This document shows positions 37,639 to 48,559 of a stretch of DNA of 64,000 bases, in pieces (position 1 is the stretch's first letter; the number at the start of each line of letters is the position of its first letter). The stretch comes from Utricularia gibba (lineage: Eukaryota; Streptophyta; Magnoliopsida; Lamiales; Lentibulariaceae), in assembly GCA_002189035.1 (NCBI GenBank), contig NEEC01000016.1, forward strand, positions 2,007,001 to 2,071,000, given 5' to 3'. Below the pieces are notes generated by a model. It was not told the DNA's origin and made no database searches. It saw nothing but the letters and a program-made list of their open reading frames with translations. A program made the position numbers and the translations under genes.

Positions 37639-37729
37639 GTAGGAGCCATTAGATAATATTGTGGGTAGAATAGATTGTGGTGAATATTTATTTTTGATTT
37701 TCTTCTTTAACAGACTCACATGAAATATA

Positions 37730-38640
37730 GGATGAACTTTTGTTTATGGAGGAAATTCCAATTAGTAGGCAACAATGACAATATGCTTAAGAATCTTGAA
37801 GGGGGGTATAATATGAATTTTTAATGAATTTTTCGGTATGGTTATATTTATAAAAATATCAACTCTTGTACTTCAAGTTTTTTGTCACTATAATTTCAAT
37901 TAGCACATAACTTCATTCTACTTTTGGCAATACTGAGATTATTTTTGAAAATATCCATTGAATCCTATTTTTGTTTGTTATTCAAAACCTAAGCTAACCA
38001 TAGTTGCATTCAAATTTTCCCTAGGTAATAGAGTAGGTTTATAACCCATAAAATGCTTCAAATGGAGTCATTTGGATTGCTGATTGATATGAAGTATTAT
38101 ACCAAAATTTTGTGGTTTGTCATGACACATTCCATTTAAGTATCTTTAGAGATATTGATTAACCTTTTTGGTTAGTCATATGTCTATGGGTGATATGCAT
38201 GAAATAAATATATAGATACTCCAAATTACTTGAAGAAGCTTTTTCAAAATTTAGAGAGAAAGATGTGTCTGCTATCATAGATAATTTCTATGAAAATAAA
38301 TGAAAGAAGACTATAAAGTGAGCCTATTTTTTTAGTCTATCTACCATGGCAAAAATTTCTGATTTCGTATAAGATGGAGGTAATCCTTTCAAAAAACCCA
38401 GGTAGTAGATGGTATCGATAGGGGTTGATGTAACCCTGGAGATGCAACATTGTCTACATCGATTTTGCTATAGGTAGTAGATTCAATTATCTATGTTATA
38501 ATGACTGTTTTCATTCCCTTCCAATAACTAATGTTCTTAGATTCTTGCACCAAAATTTTATCACCAACAAATATCTTCTTTCTCTTACCCATTAACACAA
38601 TTTTCACCAACATTTTGTTTAAAAGATAAAATTAATCATC
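37730..38640 (-). pseudogene. Ty3/gypsy integrase relic with tether region
   Basis: On the - strand, from about 38480 downward: VASPGLHQPLSIPSTTW (gypsy LLQPLPIPSRVW), then FGVSIYLF..AYHP-like wording, then ECVM..NHKILV, and MTPFEAFYG-like PFEAFYGL-type wording near 38060. At about 37930-37860 a KLCAN...KLEVQELIFL...PYRK stretch matches the MKQYADK...FEVGDWVYLRLQPYRQ region after integrase. Stops and frameshifts are frequent. LTRs were not identified. Confidence 0.65.
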
Positions 38641-39239
38641 GTAGTTTAATATTGTTGGAAGCTAAACTCAAAAGCCCAATGTTGAAGATGCTATATTAGA
38701 TAAGAATGAGTAGTTACGGATAGGAAGTTATGCTTTGAAGTTACCCAACTATCTTATGTGTAAAATTGTTGGAAAATCTATCATGAATAACAAAAAGAAT
38801 CATTCTCGAAAAAAAATTGTTGCAAACTTTTGTTCCTACCAACATTATGTCAAGCACTTGGTATGCACACCATTTTAGAAAACCTGAAACACTTGTTTGC
38901 ATCTATTGTTTTCCATCCAGCACAACAAGATATGCATATGGAAGACATCTCTCACCATCAAAAGAATAGAGTGAAGCAAAGTAAATGGATTTCCAACAAA
39001 AGTGATATTGAAGCACAACAGCCCAACACAGTCCAACAGATGAAATGAACAATTGTAGAAAACACAACTATAAAACCTCATGTGAAGAACAAAAACATTA
39101 GATCTGCTGGAAAAACATACAAAGTAAACTAAAAGTATGGCAAAGATGAAGGATTGTAATGTTGTTTGTATGGTGGAGATGGAAGAAAGGTGCTATTGAA
39201 GAACGAAGAGTGAAGAATAAAAATAATTAGGATTTTCAA

Positions 39240-39390
39240 AACCCTTGATCTGGCGAATTGACCCGTACCTATTAAAACATGACCCGACTCGTACCTGTTA
39301 TACATAAGTACGAGTCACAGGTTGACGCGTCAATCCACTGGATTAGCGAGTTGACCCAAAACCGTGTCCACCTCTACCCTAGCTACCACT
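39240..39390 (-). repeat. hAT-like terminal sequence
   Basis: Read on the - strand, this starts TAGAGGTGGACACGGTTTTG and continues with GGGTCAACTCG and GACTCGTACTTATG words, the look of a hAT end with subterminal repeats. No matching second end is evident nearby, so it may be a truncated or non-autonomous copy. Confidence 0.4.
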
Positions 39391-39504
39391 ATCCTTGGGA
39401 AAGAAAAGAGCTACTGAAGAAAAGGCTTGTTGAGACCTTGGCCTTTTGAGAGGAGAAGGCTGATAAACGAAAAATTTGGCAATGTCATTAAGATTGAAAA
39501 TTCT

Positions 39505-40140
39505 TATTTCAAATAAATTTATAAACCTAATTCACATGTAATCATACATTAAATATAAGCATAGAAGACTACGATCGAACACAAGGAATTATGTGCTTGT
39601 TTATGTGAAAGTTGATGCATACTATTTTTGTCACTATAGTGATTAGCATGTTACCATCTTTCTACATATTTGCTCATCCCCCTTTTATCCCAAGGCACCT
39701 CTTAGTGCTTAACCACTCATATTAAGATAAAATCAAATATGTTCATAACATAGCAATCAAAACATATTCATGTCACAGTGCAAAAACAATAAAAAAATAT
39801 AAAAATAAACAGAAATCATAAATAGTTCGTGCAGAAAGCTAAAACCACTTCTGGCTAGGAATAATGTTCCTAATAAATAAAGGAGAGTTCAAAAGTAAAC
39901 TTGAATCCTGGTTTCATCTTCTTCGTTCTCCATGGTTCTGCTATGATTTCCTCCCCAGAATTGTGTGGTGTATTGTTCAAGGTTTTGAACATATTTTATC
40001 TTTCATTATTATGCCAAAAATCTACCTTTTTTTCCACATTGGAATTTGATGTCTTTTATTTTTAGCTTTTGTCCTCACTTTCTCCACTTCGCTGTTATCT
40101 TTCAGCTCCTTTGGATTTGGGCTACTGAAACATGCAGCAT
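39505..40140. repeat. Dispersed repeat, copy 2
   Basis: Shares ordered words with 22905-24050 (CAAATAAATTTATAAACC, GATCGAACACAAG, GTGCTTGTTTATGTG). Diverged, no protein recognised. Confidence 0.4.
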
Positions 40141-40496
40141 TGCTTAAGAAAATGATTAGAACTAAGATTGGGACAAAATCCATTCTTTAGTCTGAATTAG
40201 GAATAAAAGATGCAAATAGTGGTACTAGTCACAAAATGCAGAAATGCACAATAAAATCCAAGTTTTGTAGCAAAATATTAATTATAATTTTTTTAAATAC
40301 TCAAAAATATGTGTTATCAAAAGTAGAGAAGAAAATTTTGCGAGTTCATCCCAAACACACCCTACCACACTACTGCATTCCGGCCTCTGGAACATGGCTG
40401 ATAAGAAGAGGGATTCAATTGGTTCCTCTCCCTTTTGATCGAGTTCTTCAAACCTCGATGACAGGAAGAGGTCTTCAAACTTTTCGATTGGTGCAA

Positions 40497-40870
40497 ATAA
40501 AAGACCAATAGTACTTCAATGTCGAGTTCTTGACATTGAAGTAAAGCAGATGGAGTCAAGGATATATTTATCCCAAGAAAATTTTATAATCGAGATTCTA
40601 GACAAATTTGAATTGCCAATTGCAATCCTAGTGACACATCCATTGAAGTTAGCATAATTATCAGATATAGACCTTGCTGAAAAGGTGAATTCAAGGGACT
40701 TAAAGAGTCTAGTTGCAAGCCTACGTTATATTACTAGCACCAGACTAGATGTGCTCTTTGGAGTTGAAGTAGTAACCAGATTTATGGAGGAACCTACAAA
40801 CATACATATGAAGTTAGTAAGGAGGATATTAAGGTATTCTAGAGGAATAGTAGATTATGGTATAGAAGCT
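40497..40870 (+). pseudogene. Copia reverse transcriptase/RNase H fragment
   Basis: Reads LDIEVKQMESRIYLSQENFIIEILDKFELP..., then RDLKSLVASLRYITSTRLDVLFGVEVVTRFMEEPTNIHMKLVRRILRYSRGIVDYGI. This matches the Copia region after the RT catalytic motif (YFLGIEV...Y..LVGSLRYLT.TRPDI). One stop interrupts it. It abuts a Copia fragment on the opposite strand. Confidence 0.75.
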
Positions 40871-40959
40871 TGCAGGCATAGCATACCATTCATAAGAGGA
40901 AAGCTTGAAGCTCGAATGATGTCCGATTGTATTTAATAATTCTGAGCTTTTTTAAAAAA

Positions 40960-42520
40960 CCTTTTTGAATTTGACCTTGTGATGTTTGCCAATAATACAA
41001 TCTTCATAGATTTTCTGAGAAGCTTCGCTGCAATTGATGAGTTCATATTTCTTCAGGTACTTGAGTCCCTTATTAGAGAGGTGACCCATCCTTTTATGCC
41101 ATAGTTGATGATTCGTTTCTAAATTAACTGCTATAGTAGTCTTAGAAATTTCTGATTCTGAGTATGATACAATGTTCCTTCTAGGATGCCTTTAGCTATC
41201 TCCGTTAATCCCTTTACTAGCTTCCATATTTGTTTGCCAAGATTTCTGAAATAACCTGCCTTTTCAAATTGATTTACTGCATGTAGATTCAATCTGATTG
41301 CTAGAATGTACCTCATGCTTTCTAGATTAAAAGTGAAGCCACAATTTGTAGTACATAAAGATCACCGATTCCCATCTTTACCTTATCATGATTTCCAGCT
41401 GAATAATTGACCAGAAATTCTCTATAAGGAGTGGCATGAAAATTGGTTGTAGAGTCAATTACCCAATATGTTTGAGAGCGAGAGTAGGTGGCTTCATATG
41501 GCAAGATACTCTGTGTTTCCTTTCCCGAGATCTCAAATAGTAACACCATTACTTCTCCATCTAAGGATTCACAGACTAAAATACCATTATCCACTTTTTG
41601 TTTTTCTTGTAAATTCTCCTTTTCCTAATACTTTTGCATAGTCGTCTGCCAAAACTTGCACTCTTTCTTGAAATGTCTAGGTTTCTTACAGTAGAAACAC
41701 GTCTTCTCGATTTGAGTTCTTGAGGCTTTATCTGATGAATTTTCTCTTGATCGTTGTCCCTTCTCCTTTCAATTTTTCTTGTTCTTGTAATTTTTTTTCC
41801 GATTACCGGCTTTTCCTTTATGTTCGACAGCAGCTAAAGTGCCCTTCTTGTCACTACATGACCCTTTCCTTCTTATTTCTTCCTACAACAAGCATTGGCC
41901 ACATTGTCGCACACAAGACTTTCTTGAGTAATATTGCTTAGAGTAATTACATGAATTTCCCAGCTGGGAGGTAATGAATGAAGAAGCTTTATGGCTTGGG
42001 TTCCATCCTTCATATTCCTTGAACTTTCCGATGTGTTGTTTCATGCTTTCACCATCCTTATATTTTATATCAGCAAATTTCTTTTCCAACATAATCTTAT
42101 TGAGAGCATTAGAAGGTCTAAAAGTGTCTTGAATCTCCTTCCATAGTACTTTAATATCTTCATCATATTCCTTGAACTTACAGTGATAAAAATTATCAAT
42201 GCAAAGAAGGATATATGCACAGGCTTTATGGTGCAATGATTTCCAGTCATCATTTGATGTTTTTACTTGTTTCTTACTTCCATATCTGACAAGATTCCAT
42301 AGATCTTTGCATATTAATACTGACTTCATCTTAGAAATTCAAAGAGGGTAATTCTTGGAATTTAGTTTAACCATTCCAAAGGATTCCTTCATATTTTCAA
42401 TCTTGACTATTAATCATAGTAGAAGAACAAGCTCTGATATCAATTGTACGATCAAAAGCTTCAAGAAATTTGAAGATTCAGTAAAATAGCAAAAATGTGA
42501 CGGAAATTTGTAGGATCATA
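40960..42520 (-). mobile_element. Copia retrotransposon, 5' part (LTR end, PBS, gag, protease, pre-integrase)
   Basis: Reading leftward: an LTR end (42520-42450, TTTTTGCTATTTTACTGAATC) resembles 61484-61520. A tRNA-iMet-type primer site TTGATATCAGAGC lies at about 42441-42429. Gag follows (MKSVLICKDLWNLV..., FRPSNALNKIMLEKKFADIKYKDGESMKQHI). The zinc knuckle CFYCKKPRHFKKEC is at about 41703-41660. The protease start has YWVIDSTTNFHATPYREFLVNY (catalytic DSG changed to DST). Then come GYFRNLGKQIWKLVKG and the pre-integrase zinc motif (HKRMGHLSNKGL...CIIGKHHKVKF) near 41110-40985. Stops and shifts are present, and integrase and RT are absent on this strand. Confidence 0.8.
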
Positions 42521-42644
42521 GTAGCAGAATTTTTTTTGTTACTATCCATTAGTTACTCCTCATATAAGAGGTGCATAATATTTACTTTGTGACAATGGTT
42601 TTATGTGTAGGATGTTATTATTTATGTAACAATAGTTATACAAA

Positions 42645-43020
42645 TTGTCAAGGTTTTTAGCTCCTTATCGGTCTATTCCTTTGCATTTAAAGGAGTGGGG
42701 TGTAGGTCCAAGTCCACATCAAAGTTCAAAGGAATACTTCAATATGCATCATTCGTCTACTAGGAATATTATTGAAAGAGCATGGGGATTGATGAAAATT
42801 AGGTGGGGCATTCTAAGAGGTGCAAACTATTATCCTCTATGAACTTCTCTACGTATTATTATAGCTTGTGCATTGCTCCATAATTTCATTCGAAGGGTAA
42901 TGCATTGTGATCCTTTTGAAATTGAGGTAATTGAAGGATATTAGAATTTGGATGCTGAATATCAAAAGAGTTTAATGTCATCCATACATTTGAAAGCACA
43001 CCAGAGTGGAATGCTTGACG
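42645..43020 (+). pseudogene. PIF/Harbinger transposase C-terminal fragment (DDE_4)
   Basis: Reads FLAPYRSIPLHLKEWGVGPSPHQSSKEYFNMHHSSTRNIIERAWGLMKIRWGILRGANYYPL, a stop, then LRIIIACALLHNFIRR. This is the FLAPYR...HLKE...P.N.KE.FN.RHSS.RN.IERAFG..K.R..IL pattern ending in ACC.LHNFIR, containing the last catalytic acidic residue (E of IER). The N-terminal two-thirds are missing. Confidence 0.8.
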
Positions 43021-43469
43021 GGATCATCTCATCAATAGTATATACATGAGTAGGAATGCTACCCATAGAGGTACGTTGTCTTCTATGAATGTCATAATTA
43101 GTTGTAACAAATAAATTCTTATATGTTCTATTTCATCTTAAATGAAGAGTAATGGATTTTCTTAGAACTATTCTCCTCTATTCCATTTCTTTATTTGCAT
43201 CTGCTGATGTGCATAATGAGAGGGAAGAATTTACAAAGCATTCCAAAGTTGCAATATCTCGAGTTATAGATTGCATAACCTTAAGCCGTTGTGAGGTAGT
43301 CGTTGGGAGTGTAGAACCACGTACCAAATCTGAAACTTTTCTTTTTTTATCTTGCATCTCTTGGCCAAGTGCAAGAAGCTTCTCTTTGTGTTCAAGAATT
43401 GTAGCATTGGAGCCCTATTGAGTGCTTGAAGATCAATAATGAGATCATCAACATCATTAGTAGCATGCC

Positions 43470-44351
43470 TTATTTTTTTTTTGACCTTCTATCCTTACTG
43501 AATCATCATCTCTATTGTTTGAAGAAGCTTGGTTTTGCTTTTGTTTACACCCTTTAAAAGTAGAAGAGGTTTCCTCAAAAAATGGGGATATCTCATCATT
43601 TGCAGAATACTTCTCTTGAGTATCAGAAGGCGGTGTAGAGACTAGCAGTAGATAGTTATCTTGACTAAAAAGTAGTTCAACATGTAGATGATCAATAACA
43701 ATATTAATGTCTCCAAACTCTTGAAAATTTTCAGTTGCTCTATCTTTATCAAATATTTGAACATAATCCTCATAGTATGGCCATGTTCTATTCCTTAACA
43801 TGCTGCATTACTGCATATCATGTTGCAAAAATAGGATATTATACTCATTACCACAAACATATTCTCAAGTTTTTCCAAAATAATCATAAAATAAACTATA
43901 CCTCTTTCAAATCTTCTTATAATTCTGGAGTAGCTTCTACACACTTTGCTATATAATCAAAACCACTACCGAACTTGAATAAAAAATCAACCAATATGTT
44001 GTAATCTCTCTTGAATGTCTGATGTTTCGAATGCATATGAGGTTGAGGTTTCTTATCTGATCTAGGTAAAAGTTTTTTAAAAATCTGCTCTAATGTTGGT
44101 AGATTGTTTGGTTTCCACCCATTTTCACACCTCCAACTTATGGCTACTAACTCTTTTACAACAATAATGAGGAGACACTTTTCATGTAGACTCTTGGTGT
44201 TTCTTGATCTGCAATTCTCCCTCCTCTCAGCCCTTGTAGGTTTCTTCTTAGATTTGTTCTTTTTTATCTTAGTTGCTCCATTACAAAATAAAGATGAAAG
44301 AATTTTTTTAGACATACAGAAAGCACAAATGATAAAATCACTATAGTGCAT
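43470..44351 (-). pseudogene. Harbinger-associated Myb/SANT-like protein, broken
   Basis: On the - strand the frame 44351-43917 includes ISWRCENGWKPNNLPTLEQIFKKLLPRSDKKPQPHMHSKHQTFKRDYNILVDFL...SGFDYIAKCVEATPEL, followed by a stop where Trp is usual. After a possible 100-bp intron (GTATAG...ATGCAG), RNRTWPYYEDYVQIFDKDRATENFQE continues from about 43797. This is the Myb/SANT-like DNA-binding protein encoded by PIF/Harbinger elements (CENG..., P..KAKPHI.SR..TLK, FP.Y..L..I.GKDRATG). It faces the transposase fragment tail-to-tail. Confidence 0.75.
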
Positions 44352-44949
44352 TTCTTGGATCGATGAGATTCAAGGGTGAGCAATTTTGGATTGATACGAA
44401 GGGTTGGGTATGTTTACATCCTAGTTGAGTGTTCATCTTCCTTTGTCCATGTATGATTTGAATGCTTTCTACTTGCTTCTACTTTCCACCTATCAAAGTA
44501 AAATAGGAGTAAAAATGAGATTTTAGTATAAGTTATCCTAACTTAACTACACTTTACCAAACACACTCAAAATAAATAAACGATCTTACCCAACATGTGT
44601 TTATACAAACAATTTAATAAATATCAAACATAACAAAAATAATCTAAACAATGGAAAAGTTAAACAACACTATCAAACATGACCTAAGAAGCTACACAAG
44701 GAATGAAAGATAGAAGTACTCATTCATACTACGAGAAGAGGGAAGAATTATATTAAAAGGTTAGCATATAATAGAGGGGTCATTGATTTTCAAGGGCATG
44801 GATTGTAGTAGCATGGAATGATGATAGATGTATGATGACATGTACTTTTGTTCATATGTAAGAATTTGTACATACAAACTGAATACATGAGAAACTCAAC
44901 ATTAATTTGTATTAAATTCCTCTTGATTATATCCATACAAGGATGAACC

Positions 44950-45320
44950 TGAAATTTATGAAAGAAAAGTGATAGTTGTAGATGTTACACATACACTTAC
45001 AAAATTGCAAGGGAAGATTTTGGTTGTCACTTATTTGTTATGTCACAATGACATTTTTCCTCTTATTTGGAGCATTGTGGGCGGTGAATAGCTAAGAGGT
45101 AGAAATTGATTTGCCAGTATACTTGCAGAATATTATAGAATCATAGATGATACTCAAGAATAATTCACAATTATCTTAGATTAGAAAAGCAGTTTAATCC
45201 CACCATCAAATTTGTATTTTATAGAGTCAAGGTATATGTGGGGAATATGGACATAATCGTAGATCTTGCAAGATACAAAGAGACAATTATATTGTGGAAG
45301 ATGTGAAAGTAAGTTAATTT
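44950..45320 (+). pseudogene. MULE transposase relic with internal deletion
   Basis: VIVVDVTHTLTKLQGKILVVTYLLCHNDIFPLIWSIVGGE (44963-45085) matches the start of the MULE DDE domain (DGTHL.GKYKGTLLVA...IFPLAFAIV). About 150 bases later a zinc knuckle CGEYGHNRRSCK (near 45240-45280) appears, normally hundreds of residues downstream. The middle of the transposase is therefore deleted. Confidence 0.55.
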
Positions 45321-46678
45321 TATTTGGTGATAAAATCAGCTTCTATTTATGATTACATGTTCATGTCTTGGTTTATCTTAGAGTACAAAGGAATGCTCTA
45401 GAAGTTCAAAGAATATTATACCAGTTGACCATGGTCATTTAGTGATGCTGGAAGATAATATTCTATACAATAGATATCAAACCGTATATGCAGGATTTGT
45501 TTGCAGTTCTTCCATCATCTTCTCACATAATACCATCATCAACATTCATAATTACAATGTATTATCCAAAAATAGTCCTTAATGGACATCGAAGATGTAT
45601 CGCATCATGGAATATTGTGGGAAACAAGCTTTGAAATATGTGTCAGGAATATATGGAAGCATTTTGTATCAATCATAACCCCAAATTGCATGTGCGTGAA
45701 GTGTGCATTTTTTTTTTCGAAGAATGGATAGTTTATCAAAGAACACTTATGATATCATCCCTAGATAGATGTTATATGAAGAGATTTTTTCATTGAGTTA
45801 TGAATTCATGCTCATTTGCTCGAGATATAACCATACAATACATAGAGTTACAACTCTGAATAATTGTACAATTATGGTTTTGAATTACTGCTTTTAATTT
45901 CACATACAATGATCATTGATCTCTAGTCATATTTTATGTTTTTTGAGATCTCAGTAATTGTACAATTCTCGTTTTGGATTCTCTCAGACAATAATTCTGC
46001 TTCTAATATAATAATAGTCATATTTGAAATTACTTTTATTGTTTAGAGTAATGATGTATGCACATTCAGTAATATATAACATGTGTGAGATACCTGTACT
46101 ATGTAGCCTCATTGCTATAATCAATACCTATGATCTAAAGCCCCCATCACATCATATCCCTATTTCGTACAATCATATAACTATATATATGTTGTTAATA
46201 TCAACAATATACACATAACTTATTATTTTATATACTAGGTCCCACAACAACCTAGATTACACAAATGTGGGTATTACACAACATATTTCTTGGTGAGATT
46301 AATGTAACAAGCTAAGACTATTTATGAACTTTGTGGTTATTCCTACTTTATAAGTAAATTCATCCCATATGTATTATTTTATTATCAGGAATTATTTTTT
46401 AAAGCACACATACGAACTCTACATGGTTTGTTTTAGAGTATGTTGAGCATTTTGTCTTTGATCATGCCATTCCACCATAAACATCAGATATTCTAATTGA
46501 GATGTCATTTTCAATACACAACCAATTAGTAGAAATAGGCAAAAAGGAGGAGTGTAACCTATTTTATGAAGATGATGTTGATTTGTATTTATTGTTATTC
46601 TAAAAAAACTATTATACATATATTAATCAACATTAAATTTTATATTTACAATCGATCTTAAGGTATTTTGTTATTAAT
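45321..46678. other. Transposon-flank DNA, no gene
   Basis: AT-rich, no protein recognised. The words CCTACAACAACCTAGAT...TATTTCTTRGTRAGRTT at 46236-46300 recur diverged at 48448-48510, a direct-repeat pair about 2.2 kb apart. Confidence 0.35.
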
Positions 46679-47830
46679 TGATAAGTAATTTTGTGTCGTT
46701 CTAAAACATGTTTTTCCACTATTTTTGAGTGTTTTTTTTATGTATCTTAGACTCCACTTTCTCATTATTTTCAATTGATTTTGTATCTTTCATACTATTT
46801 TGATCTTTTTGGAGAGAAAGTGTACTTTATGGATTTTTAGGGCATTTGTGCATGAATTTGAGGAGAAATCAAGACCCACCAAATTAGGAACTTGATGGGC
46901 CACGAATCTCAGCACAAGACTCGGTCAAACGATGAAGATTCGGTCCAAGATTCATGGATAAGATAGAGATATGAAGATGATCTTCAAAGATTTGGATAAA
47001 ATATTTTGATAGAAGATCTTATCCAAGCTCATGAAACAAATCCAATACGAATACTTAAATCTACTCTCCTATAAATACCCCACTCTCTCAATCATTAGAG
47101 ATGTCCTTTGACCACTTTTCTTTTGTATTTTTCCTATTTTCATGTCTATTTTCATGTGAAAGTCGAGTATGCACGTATAGGCGCTTGCTGCTAAGGATCT
47201 GTGTTGAAGTCTTGCTTGTGCAAGTCTTACGCGTGTGACTGTTTTACTATGTTTTTCGACATTTAAATTGAGGTTTGATTTTGTTTTTCGCAATGTTTTC
47301 TTTACCAGCATGCTCTTTAGTATCACATAACCCGAAGGGAGTGTGAGAGAATCAAAAGTTGACATCAAGCACCTAAGGAGAAGGGCTCAATCGGACATCG
47401 TTGGTAAGGCACATTCTATCTAATCTGTATGAAAGGTGTGAGGTGTAAAGGTTAGATTTGGATGTAGGGAAAACATGGGTTATCACAAGAGGTGAAATGG
47501 CTCTAGTGGTGTGGTTGATTCTATAATCCCACTAAAAGAGGGATGGTGCTATAACGGTCACCAAATAGCACTATTTTAGAATAAATCCCCCAAAGCTTGC
47601 GCAAACATGTTAGTCTTCAAGGTTTGCACACACACAAGAGACGAGTTTTGAGCAAGGTGGATCTTTGATCTAAGGTCACTTTCCTTATTGTTTTTGAAAT
47701 CAAATCTTTTTTTTATTTTCGATCTTTTTATAGTCTTTATTTAAAAAGAAAATTTCAATAAGAATTACCTATGAATATGATCTTATTTTATTACTTCGAT
47801 GGTTTATGTGCACTTGCAAATTCACCATCA
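46679..47830 (+). mobile_element. Gypsy-type solo LTR candidate
   Basis: A 1152-bp segment begins TGATAAGTAATTTTG and ends GTGCACTTGCAAATTCACCATCA. The ending strongly resembles LTR 3' ends of plant gypsy elements that run into a GGCGCCGTTGCC-type primer site, which is absent here. A TATA-like CTATAAATACC lies at about 47071. Flanks TTAAT/TTTAT could be a decayed 5-bp duplication. No internal domain follows, hence solo. Confidence 0.5.
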
Positions 47831-48559
47831 TTTATAATCAATATTAAAAATTTATAAAATATGAATTAATTGAATAGATTTTGCTCGGCATATATAGAAT
47901 ACATTAAAAAAGGAGATTTGATTAGCTAGAGGAGTGCCAAATGATGCAAAGGTAGTATCACGATTTCAAGAAATGCAGCAAACGGTGTTGTAGAGAGTTC
48001 ATTGAGCTGGAAAAATTCTTTTTTGAATCTGGGGACTAATTTTACCTAAATTGATAAATAGTAGAGATTTATAATTTCAATTTGATATGGAGATCGATTA
48101 CACCAGATATTCAAACAATGGGGGACTAAATGTGCAATGTATTTAAACTATGGGGACAAAATATGCATGATATAAAAATATTGAAACTTTAAAATGCATT
48201 GGATATGAAACTTTAGGGTTTATCGTTGCTTGATAACTTAAAATGTAGGAACTAATTGTGTCAAATAACTAAAAGTTTGGAGATCAATTTTTCCATTGAG
48301 GACAAAACGTATAATTTAGATCAAATAATATAGACCCTTTTGTCATTAAGTAAAACAATTGAGACTTTTCATGTAATTTTGCCCATGTATAAAATATTTA
48401 TAATATATGTATGTGTACTCAATATGTTATTATCTTTTACACAAAGATCCTACAACAACCTAGATCAAATGAGTGTTGATATGATGTATTGTATTTCTTA
48501 GTAAGGTTCATGCAATAAGTAAATTTGTACAAATCAACGACGATCCATAAGAATATAGA
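47831..48559. repeat. Short diverged repeat block
   Basis: CCTAAATTGATAAATAGTAGAGATT (48046-48069, written as overlapping words) and the following GGGGACTAAA/GGGGACAAAA text have a diverged, partly deleted counterpart at 53873-53970. The look is of a non-autonomous DNA transposon end. No gene. Confidence 0.35.

Noticed and set aside
45855-46022. Possible tandem repeat with GTAATTGTACAATTNTNGTTTTG
   Set aside because: Two loose matches of about 25 bases in AT-rich DNA; not distinguishable from chance by eye.
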